From positions 62,001 to 126,000 of the forward strand of contig JAEWUM010000046.1 in assembly GCA_023459355.1 (NCBI GenBank): 64,000 bases of DNA, read 5' to 3'. The stretch's first letter is position 1; each line of letters begins with the position of its first letter. A program made the translations under genes and the position numbers. This DNA comes from Bacteroidota bacterium. Lineage in GTDB: Bacteria; Bacteroidota; Bacteroidia; Bacteroidales; Paludibacteraceae. The notes under the pieces are model-generated. The model was given only the letters and a program-made list of their open reading frames with translations. It searched no databases and was not told the DNA's origin. This document shows positions 55,070 to 62,429 of this stretch, in pieces.

Positions 55070-56089
55070 TTAACAATTAGCAGCACAGTAATCTGTCACT
55101 TGTTTTATCATTCTTTTTTTCTCCTTCTCATCCAGAAAAGAAGCTTCAAAAGAATTCTGAGCAAGCTGGCAAATTTCAGCAATTGATAAATTGAGTGCTT
55201 CTGCAATAGCCAAATAGTTGTCTGTCACATAACCCCCGAAATAAGCAGGATCATCGGAATTAATCGTCAGCAACAAACCTTTTTCCATCAATTTTCGAAG
55301 TGGATGAAAACGTAAATCTTCTACTACTTTCAGTTTAAGATTGGAAAGCGGGCATAAGGTAAGTGGTATACGGCGTTGAGCAAGATCAGTCAACAACATC
55401 TCATCGTCCAACGCATTATTTCCATGGTCAATGCGGGAAACTTTAAGCAAATCGAGAGCTTCCCTGATGTAAGCAGCAGGACCTTCTTCCCCGGCATGGG
55501 CAACAGTCACGAAACCTGCTTCCCTGGCCAAAGCAAATACATTTGCAAATTTTGCAGGGGGATGACCCAATTCAGAAGAATCCAGTCCCACTGCCTGAAT
55601 TAAACGCTTATATGGAATTGCCTGTTGTAGCGTTTTTATTGCATCCTTTTCATCCAAATGACGTAAAAAACACATGATTAAAGATGTACTCATACCAAAC
55701 TGTTTTCGGGCATCATCCATGGCACGGTGAATACCGGCAATTACAACTCCAAAGTCAACTCCCCTGGCAGTATGCGATTGAGGATCGAAAAAAATCTCGG
55801 TATGAATAACCTGATCAGCATGTGCTTTTTGTAAATAGGCAAAAGTCAGATCGTAAAAATCCTGTTCATATATCAACACATTTGCACCTGCATAATACAA
55901 ATTCAGAAAATCCTGCAAATTACTGAAATTATAAGCTCTTTTTAACTCATCAACAGTATGATATTTCAACTTCACATTGTTTCTGCGGGCAATCGCGAAC
56001 ATCAACTCAGGTTCGAAAGTTCCTTCAATGTGTACATGCAATTCAGCTTTCGGTACACCTTTAATAAAAGTTATTGTTTCTTGTAACAT
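55070..56089 (-). CDS. add: Adenosine deaminase
   Basis: Deaminates adenosine to inosine in the cytoplasm. The protein has 339 residues. Metal and catalytic residues are in KAELHVHIEGTFEP (HxH near 17-19), TVAHAGEEGPA (His and Glu), RIDHGNNAL (His) and TINSDDPAYFG (Asp). The length is typical; adenine deaminase is the main alternative, since the two are hard to tell apart by motif. It is convergent with the GH3 gene, with only 4 bp between. Confidence 0.85.
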   Translation of the reverse strand: MLQETITFIKGVPKAELHVHIEGTFEPELMFAIARRNNVKLKYHTVDELKRAYNFSNLQDFLNLYYAGANVLIYEQDFYDLTFAYLQKAHADQVIHTEIFFDPQSHTARGVDFGVVIAGIHRAMDDARKQFGMSTSLIMCFLRHLDEKDAIKTLQQAIPYKRLIQAVGLDSSELGHPPAKFANVFALAREAGFVTVAHAGEEGPAAYIREALDLLKVSRIDHGNNALDDEMLLTDLAQRRIPLTLCPLSNLKLKVVEDLRFHPLRKLMEKGLLLTINSDDPAYFGGYVTDNYLAIAEALNLSIAEICQLAQNSFEASFLDEKEKKRMIKQVTDYCAANC

Positions 56090-56114
56090 AATTTCAGATC
56101 TTCTTCACGAGAAA

Positions 56115-57314
56115 TTATTTCTTTCCGGTCAAATTTAACTCAAATGCATTCGGCAATCCTCCTCCCGAGATTGTAATTTTTCCGGTATGTTGCCCTGAAG
56201 TTGCCGGATTGAAGGTGACAGTAAGATTATAACCAAGCTCAGCTGATACCTGTGAAATGGTATTCGCTGAAACAGCATACATTGAACCGGTCACACCAAC
56301 GGTCAAATCACCCTGAATTGCATTTGTTTTTATCCTGAAAGTTTTTTGCACAGCATTGCTGACGGTACCAAAATCAATGGATTGTCCTGTGTTTACAATT
56401 TTACCTGTCAATATAATTTCCGGTTGATTAACGGGAGGTTCCGGTTCCTGATTCACATAAAACAACTGTGCAGTCTTATTTCCCCAGATGTACTCTTCCA
56501 AACCCGGAAAATCGATAAAAGGATTGCGGTTGTTTTGTTTTAAGTATACAGCTTCATTCCGGTTGATTTCCTTTTGACTGACCGGATCATTGCGACTCCA
56601 GGTGAGAAACAAATCAATGGCATAAGGTGTAAGCCCGTTAGTTGCATGATAAACGACCTCCACTTCAGTACTTCCTGAATTAGAAGAAATCCATGTTGAA
56701 ATATTATCTGCGTAACAGGTTGCCATATACAGAACGGTTCTGGCAAAATCTCCTTTATATTCATCAATCGGTTCAAAAACAGTTCCGGAATAGCCTGAAA
56801 AACCTGAACTACCTACTTTACTGCCATTATTAGAGGTATAGCTAGCTGATCCAACTACTCCATAGGGTAAATTTCCTCTTTTATTATTGACCCATCCATC
56901 AGTCGGGTACACATTGAACAAATCCGAATACATGGGAGAAGCATCACTGAACCAACTGGCCGGTGTTGTATGTTCCCGGTTATAGCAATCACATTCTTTG
57001 GTGTAATTTTGATTGCAATTACATTCCTCTAAATATCTACCACACTGATCTATATTCAACGTAAACGAACAATCTGAATACATATCCCATATCTTTCCGG
57101 TAGCAGGATTGATATCCGTATCGGCGTATGCTGTCCAGAGCCCGGTGTATGAAACTCCACTAAATCCCTGTGTAATAATTTCTTTTAAAGCTAGCCGCAA
57201 CTGATTGGTATTCTTTGCATCAGCAGCATCGTAATAGCCTGTAGGTACAGCCGCCCAAACACGAACTGTAAAAAACAGCATCAGTAAAAAACCAAGCGTA
57301 AAAAATCTTTTCAT
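56115..57314 (-). CDS. Secreted endonuclease I (EndA/NucM type) with Ig-like tail
   Basis: Extracellular DNase/RNase of 399 residues with a signal peptide near 1-22. The ARLLYxAVDC-type core is replaced by an EndoI core with YNREHTTPASWF (catalytic His of the beta-beta-alpha-metal fold) and DLFNVYPTDGWVNNKRGN with the metal Asn. The usual DLHHL His is Phe here. Residues ~300-399 form an Ig-like domain (DFGTVSNAVQKTFRI to LNLTGKK), the kind often found at the end of such nucleases in Bacteroidota. A -7 box TATTTTTG lies at 57361-57368. With the neighbouring deaminase it fits nucleic-acid scavenging. Confidence 0.82.
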   Translation of the reverse strand: MKRFFTLGFLLMLFFTVRVWAAVPTGYYDAADAKNTNQLRLALKEIITQGFSGVSYTGLWTAYADTDINPATGKIWDMYSDCSFTLNIDQCGRYLEECNCNQNYTKECDCYNREHTTPASWFSDASPMYSDLFNVYPTDGWVNNKRGNLPYGVVGSASYTSNNGSKVGSSGFSGYSGTVFEPIDEYKGDFARTVLYMATCYADNISTWISSNSGSTEVEVVYHATNGLTPYAIDLFLTWSRNDPVSQKEINRNEAVYLKQNNRNPFIDFPGLEEYIWGNKTAQLFYVNQEPEPPVNQPEIILTGKIVNTGQSIDFGTVSNAVQKTFRIKTNAIQGDLTVGVTGSMYAVSANTISQVSAELGYNLTVTFNPATSGQHTGKITISGGGLPNAFELNLTGKK

Positions 57315-57360
57315 TTATTTCAATTTAGAAATTCAACAGCCAAAACCTGAATAAAGTTTA

Positions 57361-57368
57361 CAAAAATA
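57361..57368 (-). promoter_or_regulatory. -7 box of the endonuclease I gene
   Basis: TATTTTTG on the minus strand matches TAnnTTTG, 47 bp before the start codon. The symporter gene's stop is just upstream (57374), so the endonuclease gene has its own promoter. Confidence 0.4.
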
Positions 57369-57373
57369 TGAAT

Positions 57374-58603
57374 TTATTTCGATTCAGAGGTCTGGCTATC
57401 TACAATTACAGCACAGGCGGCATCACCGGTTATATTCAACACTGTACGCAACATGTCGAAGACCCGGTCGAGCGCATACAACAAAGGCAATCCTTCAATC
57501 GGGATACCCGCCGAAACCAGTACGGCAACAACAAGCAGGGTTGGTCCGGGTACGCCGGCCTGCCCAACTGCGCCCACGCTTGCCGTAATGGTAATGGCAA
57601 TATATTGGGCCAGTGTCAAATCGATGTTATAAAGTTGTGCAAAAAACAATGCCACCAGGGTGTAATAAATCGCATTACCGGTCATATTGATGGTTGCACC
57701 CAATGGTACGACAAAAGATGTGGTTTCTTTGCTGACTCCCAGTTTTTCTTCACAAGTTGCCATGGTAACGGGTAAAGTCGCCATCGAAGAAGAAGTGGAG
57801 AATGCCACAATCTGGGGGCGTATCATTGATTTGAAAAAGTGAGCTAGTTTTATTTTTGAGAATAATTTGAGAGTCAACGGATAAAACAACACCAGAATGA
57901 TTAAGGCTGCAATCAGATTCACCCAAAACAGACTTCCTGCTTTCAGCAATATATCAAAGCCAAACGTTCCGGTAGCATCAGCCATCAGTCCGAATACGCC
58001 AAGCGGAGCGACAAGCATAACTTTCTGAATACACCAAATCAGCGCATCCAAAAACGTATTAAAAGCATTGAGAACAGGTTGTTTCTTCTGTGCTGACAAA
58101 GCGCTTAAACCAAAGCCAAAAAACAGTCCGAAGAAAATCAGTTGCAGGATATTGCCCTCGGCAAGCGATTTGATGGGATTGGCGGGTATGATATCCAGCA
58201 ACATAGGCCAAAACTCCATTTTTTGGGGAGTCGCACTGTATCCTTCCGCAGGTAAAAATGATTTAATGGAATCGACCGACAAGCCAGCTCCTGGTTTGAA
58301 CCATTCACCCAGCACAATGGCAAGAATAACAGCCAACACAGTGGTGATAAAAATATAAGCAATAGTGGTAATGCCGATTCTTCCGGCGGACCTGGTCGCA
58401 CCTAACGAGGCCGAACCCGCAACGATAGACACAAAAACCAATGGAATAACCAGCATGCGAATCAACTGAATAAACAAATTACCCAACGGGGCAAACATGG
58501 CAGCCGACTCCCCTATTAGCTTTCCCACAACAACACCAATTACCATGGCAATGAGAATCTGCACACTGAGATCGGAAATGATTTTTTTAAACGATTTCTT
58601 CAT
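57374..58603 (-). CDS. Dicarboxylate/amino acid:cation symporter (DAACS)
   Basis: Inner-membrane carrier of 409 residues for dicarboxylates or acidic amino acids with Na+ or H+. The family hairpin and substrate motifs are plain: AFSTSSSMATLPVTM, followed by VVPLGATINMTGNAIYYTL, and GVPGPTLLVVAVLVSAGIPIEGL in the second hairpin. Eight helices plus two re-entrant loops are expected. Glutamate, aspartate or fumarate cannot be told apart here. Confidence 0.9.
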   Translation of the reverse strand: MKKSFKKIISDLSVQILIAMVIGVVVGKLIGESAAMFAPLGNLFIQLIRMLVIPLVFVSIVAGSASLGATRSAGRIGITTIAYIFITTVLAVILAIVLGEWFKPGAGLSVDSIKSFLPAEGYSATPQKMEFWPMLLDIIPANPIKSLAEGNILQLIFFGLFFGFGLSALSAQKKQPVLNAFNTFLDALIWCIQKVMLVAPLGVFGLMADATGTFGFDILLKAGSLFWVNLIAALIILVLFYPLTLKLFSKIKLAHFFKSMIRPQIVAFSTSSSMATLPVTMATCEEKLGVSKETTSFVVPLGATINMTGNAIYYTLVALFFAQLYNIDLTLAQYIAITITASVGAVGQAGVPGPTLLVVAVLVSAGIPIEGLPLLYALDRVFDMLRTVLNITGDAACAVIVDSQTSESK

Positions 58604-58629
58604 TATATTTGATTGAAATTTTATGTCTA

Positions 58630-58755
58630 TTTATGTCTACAGTTGGTCATTGCGAGGAGTTCACAAAGTGAACGACGTGGCAACCTCATATCTGTCTGCA
58701 CATGACCATTTAACCTTCAACGATTCGCGATTCGCGATTCACTATTAACAAAGCC
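58630..58755. repeat. Intergenic repeat words between the symporter and the LplT-like gene
   Basis: The spacer contains GTCATTGCGAGGAG followed by a CACAAAGTG-AACGACGTGG stretch, a common dispersed Bacteroidota intergenic word, and tandem GATTCGCGATTCGCGATTC at the 3' end of the LplT-like gene. I see no hairpin with a T-tract. Confidence 0.45.
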
Positions 58756-59918
58756 AGCAAACAAATCCCGGCTATCAACCCAAACACTACCCGGCTATTA
58801 TCATCAGTCATTAACATGGTAATTGAAAACAGAGCTGACGCCAACAATACAAAAATAAAAATAACCAGATTCATGTAAGCCAGCAACTGACCAAGTTTTC
58901 TCCCGGCATCAGCCTGCTGTATTACCGTTAAATTCGGCACTTGAAATAAGCCTCCAAAGCAAGCAGTTAAGAAAATCAGCACCAAAAACAACTGAAAATT
59001 TATTTGCAAAAATACAATAATCAACAAATTCACCAACATTCCGGTCAATCCCCATAACATCATACTTTTCCCCTTAACTTTTGAGGTCAGAATCCCCGAC
59101 AACCAGGTACCCAGGGCAATCCCGATGGCTGCAAATGCCATTACAACACCTGTTGCGGTATTCGATGCCTGATAGAATTTACCGGCATGAATAACAATAT
59201 TCATCTGTAATAAAGCACCAATCAGCCAAAAAGCAGAAACACCGAACACAGCGGCATTAACCTGTTTAAAAGATTTTGCCAACTGATAAGAGTCCCGCAA
59301 GAATCGCCAGGGAAATAAATTTACCTTCAGGGAAGATTCTTTGTCAGGAACCGGTTCATCGGCTTTGATGTATAAACTTGTCAGATACCCTGATGCAGCA
59401 AGCAACATGAATACAGTCAAAAATACCCAAACCCGATAAGAATCACTCAACCACGAAGCCAGGACAGTCGCTGTGAGAATACCCAAAAAAGCCATGGTTT
59501 CGAACATACCGCTACCCAAAGCACTCCCCTCCACGCCTCCAATATCCCTGATCAATCCGTATTTTGCCGGCGAATACAAACAACTCTGAATCCCCATCAG
59601 CAGTACAGCCAGCACAGCAACCAATACCCATTCGTACACAAAGGCGATGCAAGCAATAGCCATGATGGGAAATTCAAGCAGCTTAAAAAAACGAAAAACC
59701 TTTAGTTTTGAATAATGAACCGCTAATTTTCCACCCAGCGGAGACAAAATCAGATAAGGTACAACCAAAGAAGCAGAAACCAGTGCGATAAGCTGTGACT
59801 GAGAAAGCCAGGAAGGTAGGTTCCAGCCTATAGCAACAAAAATAATGGCATTTTTCAGGAAATTATCATTGAATACACCCAAAAAGTTCGCTACCAGCAG
59901 GCTTGTCCATTTCTTCAT
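58710..59918 (-). CDS. LplT-like MFS transporter
   Basis: Inner-membrane protein of 402 residues and about 12 helices. The N-terminus (WTSLLVANFLGVFNDNFLKNAI) matches the lysophospholipid transporter group, in which related proteins are fused to acyltransferases; here the transporter stands alone. SPAKYGLIRDIGG and GKLAVHYSKLKVF are the loop motifs. A role in lysophospholipid flipping is plausible, but other substrates cannot be excluded. It lies beside a symporter and a two-component system with no clear operon link. Confidence 0.7.
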   Translation of the reverse strand: MKKWTSLLVANFLGVFNDNFLKNAIIFVAIGWNLPSWLSQSQLIALVSASLVVPYLILSPLGGKLAVHYSKLKVFRFFKLLEFPIMAIACIAFVYEWVLVAVLAVLLMGIQSCLYSPAKYGLIRDIGGVEGSALGSGMFETMAFLGILTATVLASWLSDSYRVWVFLTVFMLLAASGYLTSLYIKADEPVPDKESSLKVNLFPWRFLRDSYQLAKSFKQVNAAVFGVSAFWLIGALLQMNIVIHAGKFYQASNTATGVVMAFAAIGIALGTWLSGILTSKVKGKSMMLWGLTGMLVNLLIIVFLQINFQLFLVLIFLTACFGGLFQVPNLTVIQQADAGRKLGQLLAYMNLVIFIFVLLASALFSITMLMTDDNSRVVFGLIAGICLLALLIVNRESRIVEG

Positions 59919-59942
59919 CCGTATTATTTAATTTTTCAGATA

Positions 59943-59994
59943 CAAATGTAGTAAATTGTAGCGAATAGCGAATAGCGAACAGCTATTCGCTATT
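59943..59994 (-). promoter_or_regulatory. LplT-like gene promoter with 13-bp inverted repeat
   Basis: The minus strand has TACATTTG (59943-59950), a -7 box 25 bp before the start. Upstream lies a perfect 13-bp inverted repeat, AATAGCGAATAGC and GCTATTCGCTATT with a 5-nt loop (59964-59994), built from tandem GCGAATA words. It covers the -33 region and could be an operator or a REP-type palindrome. Confidence 0.5.
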
Positions 59995-60114
59995 AACTTC
60001 GCCATATAATTTTTATTAAGATTCATTTACTATATTTTCTAAACAAGAAAACATTCTTTCCTTATATATTGTTAAATATAAACCCAATAAGAATTTTAAC
60101 ATTTAAATAAGTGA

Positions 60115-60122
60115 TATATTTG
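60115..60122 (+). promoter_or_regulatory. -7 box of the histidine kinase gene, possibly leaderless
   Basis: TATATTTG ends 7 bp before the ATG (60130). Transcription would begin at or next to the start codon, implying a leaderless or nearly leaderless mRNA. The preceding 60 bp are AT-rich. Confidence 0.5.
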
Positions 60123-60129
60123 CATCATT

Positions 60130-61671
60130 ATGAAGCGTAGCACTATTATCATATTGATTTTGTCCATGGTTTTTTCTTTTGTCGGACTGATCATCATCCA
60201 GGCAAGATACGTAAAAGTAAATGCCGAGATGATTGAGAATCAGTTTGATGAAAGTGTGCACAGAAGTTTATTAAGCACAGTTATCCTGGTAGAAGAAAAT
60301 GAAGCGCTTGAATATCTGGCACAAACACTGGAGGGAGCGGACTATAACAAAAGCCTGAATTTGCTCCCCAACCTGGCACAGATGGATTCTGACAATCTGA
60401 ATCAGATTGACACCACGAGCCGAAGACTCTCATCATACAATCAGAACCTGAGCAAGCCGGAAATCAGGATTTCAACGCGGCACGGAAAAGCAACAATCGA
60501 AGAAACATCCAAATACCTGCAGGATAAATTCAGAAAAGAATTTTCAAGATCGAAGACCATTCTAGATCAGGCAGTTTTCAGATGGCTAAGAGAGAGCAAC
60601 AAAAAGGACATCAGCGAACGCGTTGATTTTGTAGAACTTAACAACATTCTCGAAAAATACTTGCTTAGCAACGGAATTGATTTGCCTTTTTACTACAGCG
60701 TTGTTGATAAAAGAGGACGTGAAATTTTCAGGTGCAACAAAGACTTTCATTCCGGCCATAACGAAAGCACCAGCAGCATCTATAAGCAGAAGTTTTTTCC
60801 GTTGGAGGAAAGCACCAATGAAATTTATTTACAGGTCACCTTCCCCACCAAAAAGAACTTTATCATCAGTTCAATGTACCTGCTCTACCCTACCATTGTG
60901 TTAGTTGTGTTAATTTTAGGCATTTTTATTGTTGCATTAATTGTTATTTTTAAACAAAAACAGTTGAACAATATTAAGAATGATTTTGTTAATAACATGA
61001 CACATGAATTGAAAACACCTATTTCCAGCATCTCGCTGGCGTCGCAAATGTTGCAGGATCCGGGCGTGGGAAAAACTCCTGAAACACTAAAACACATATC
61101 GAAAGTAATCAGGGATGAAACCACACGGTTAAGCAGAATGGTTGAAGAAGTGTTAAAACTATCGCTCTTTGAAACAGAGAAATCGACTTTTAAAATGAAA
61201 GAGATGCATGTCAATGAGTTAATTACACATACATCTGAGATTTTCTCGCTGAAGGTCGCTAACAAAGGGGGCAAAATTACGACTATCTTAAAGGCTCAGG
61301 ATGATTTGATTATGGCTGATGAAGTACACTTTACCAACGTGATTCACAACCTGGTTGACAATGCCCTGAAATACAGTGACAAGCCATTATTACTAACATT
61401 GGAAACCTGGAACGAAAAAGACCATTTGCTGATTAGCATTGAAGACAACGGCATTGGAATACAAAAAGATGACCATAAAAGAATCTTTGAAAAGTTCTAT
61501 CGCGTACCAACCGGCAATAAACACAATGTAAAAGGTTTCGGACTCGGACTGGCTTACGTAAAAAAAATTATCCAGGAACACAGGGGAACAATCAAGGTTG
61601 AAAGTGAACTAAACATCGGGACAAAATTTATTATTGCATTACCAACACTTAAATATACTGAATATGAATGA
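60130..61671 (+). CDS. Sensor histidine kinase (RprX-like layout)
   Basis: Membrane sensor kinase of 513 residues. Helix 1 covers residues 5-24, an extracytoplasmic sensor domain ~30-240, and helix 2 ~253-275 (YPTIVLVVLILGIFIVALIV). The HisKA domain holds the phospho-acceptor His in NNMTHELKTPIS near 297, and the HATPase domain has HNLVDNALKYSD, DNGIGIQ and GFGLGLAYVKK. The response regulator gene overlaps its last 8 bases (ATG at 61664). Size and pairing resemble RprX/RprY of Bacteroides. The signal sensed is unknown. Confidence 0.9.
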   Translation: MKRSTIIILILSMVFSFVGLIIIQARYVKVNAEMIENQFDESVHRSLLSTVILVEENEALEYLAQTLEGADYNKSLNLLPNLAQMDSDNLNQIDTTSRRLSSYNQNLSKPEIRISTRHGKATIEETSKYLQDKFRKEFSRSKTILDQAVFRWLRESNKKDISERVDFVELNNILEKYLLSNGIDLPFYYSVVDKRGREIFRCNKDFHSGHNESTSSIYKQKFFPLEESTNEIYLQVTFPTKKNFIISSMYLLYPTIVLVVLILGIFIVALIVIFKQKQLNNIKNDFVNNMTHELKTPISSISLASQMLQDPGVGKTPETLKHISKVIRDETTRLSRMVEEVLKLSLFETEKSTFKMKEMHVNELITHTSEIFSLKVANKGGKITTILKAQDDLIMADEVHFTNVIHNLVDNALKYSDKPLLLTLETWNEKDHLLISIEDNGIGIQKDDHKRIFEKFYRVPTGNKHNVKGFGLGLAYVKKIIQEHRGTIKVESELNIGTKFIIALPTLKYTEYE

Positions 61672-62371
61672 TGAAAAAGTAAAAATCCTGTTATGCGAGG
61701 ACGATGAAAACCTCGGCATGTTGCTAAGAGAATACCTGCAAACAAAAGGTTATGATGCAGATTTGCAACCAGACGGAGAAGCCGGATATAAAGCGTTTAC
61801 ACGCAGCAAATATGATTTATGCGTTTTGGATGTTATGATGCCGAAAAAAGACGGATTCGCACTGGCTTCCGACATCAGGAGCATCAACACCGACGTACCG
61901 ATCATTTTTCTCACGGCAAAATCAATGAAAGAAGATATTCTTCAGGGCTTTAAACTGGGTGCCGACGATTATTTGTCAAAACCTTTCAGCATGGAAGAAT
62001 TGCTTTCCAGAATTGAATCTATCCTGAGAAGAGTTAGAGGAAAAAAAGTTAAAGATGTAGTTGTGTTTAACATTGGCGCTTTTATTTTTGATGCACAAAA
62101 ACAAACACTGGCATTTGATGGCGAAACAAAGAAATTAACCACCAAAGAATCTGAATTACTCCGACTGTTAGCTTCGAATGCGAATAATATTCTGGAAAGA
62201 AATTATGCATTGAAATCAATTTGGGAAGATGACAACTACTTCAATGCCCGTAGCATGGACGTGTACATCACCAAACTTCGTAAATTATTGAAGGATGACC
62301 CCAATGTGGCCATCATCAACATCCACGGAAAAGGTTATAAACTAATCACGCCACAAGCGGGGGAAGTATAA
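61664..62371 (+). CDS. OmpR/PhoB-family response regulator (RprY-like)
   Basis: Partner of the kinase, 235 residues when started at ATG 61664 (MNDEKVKILLCEDDENLG). An upstream in-frame ATG (61634) lies deeper inside the kinase gene and adds residues not seen in this family. Receiver domain: CEDDE acidic pocket, phospho-acceptor Asp in CVLDVMMPKKDG, Lys in LSKPF. The winged-helix DNA-binding domain (about 135-235) has LTTKESELLRLLA and RSMDVYITKLRKLL, and ends GKGYKLITP. A bidirectional terminator follows. Confidence 0.93.
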   Translation: MNDEKVKILLCEDDENLGMLLREYLQTKGYDADLQPDGEAGYKAFTRSKYDLCVLDVMMPKKDGFALASDIRSINTDVPIIFLTAKSMKEDILQGFKLGADDYLSKPFSMEELLSRIESILRRVRGKKVKDVVVFNIGAFIFDAQKQTLAFDGETKKLTTKESELLRLLASNANNILERNYALKSIWEDDNYFNARSMDVYITKLRKLLKDDPNVAIINIHGKGYKLITPQAGEV

Positions 62372-62382
62372 TGTTTTAAATT

Positions 62383-62429
62383 GTTTAAATAAGAAAGACC
62401 GGCTTAATGCCGGTCTTTCTTATTTAAAC
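62383..62429. terminator. Bidirectional terminator between the response regulator and mutL
   Basis: A perfect 21-bp inverted repeat: the GACCGGC/GCCGGTC core is flanked by AAGAAA/TTTCTT and TTTAAAT arms with a 5-nt loop (TTAAT). Each strand ends with a T-rich arm. The stem includes the mutL stop codon (62420-62422), so it closes both convergent genes. Confidence 0.85.
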
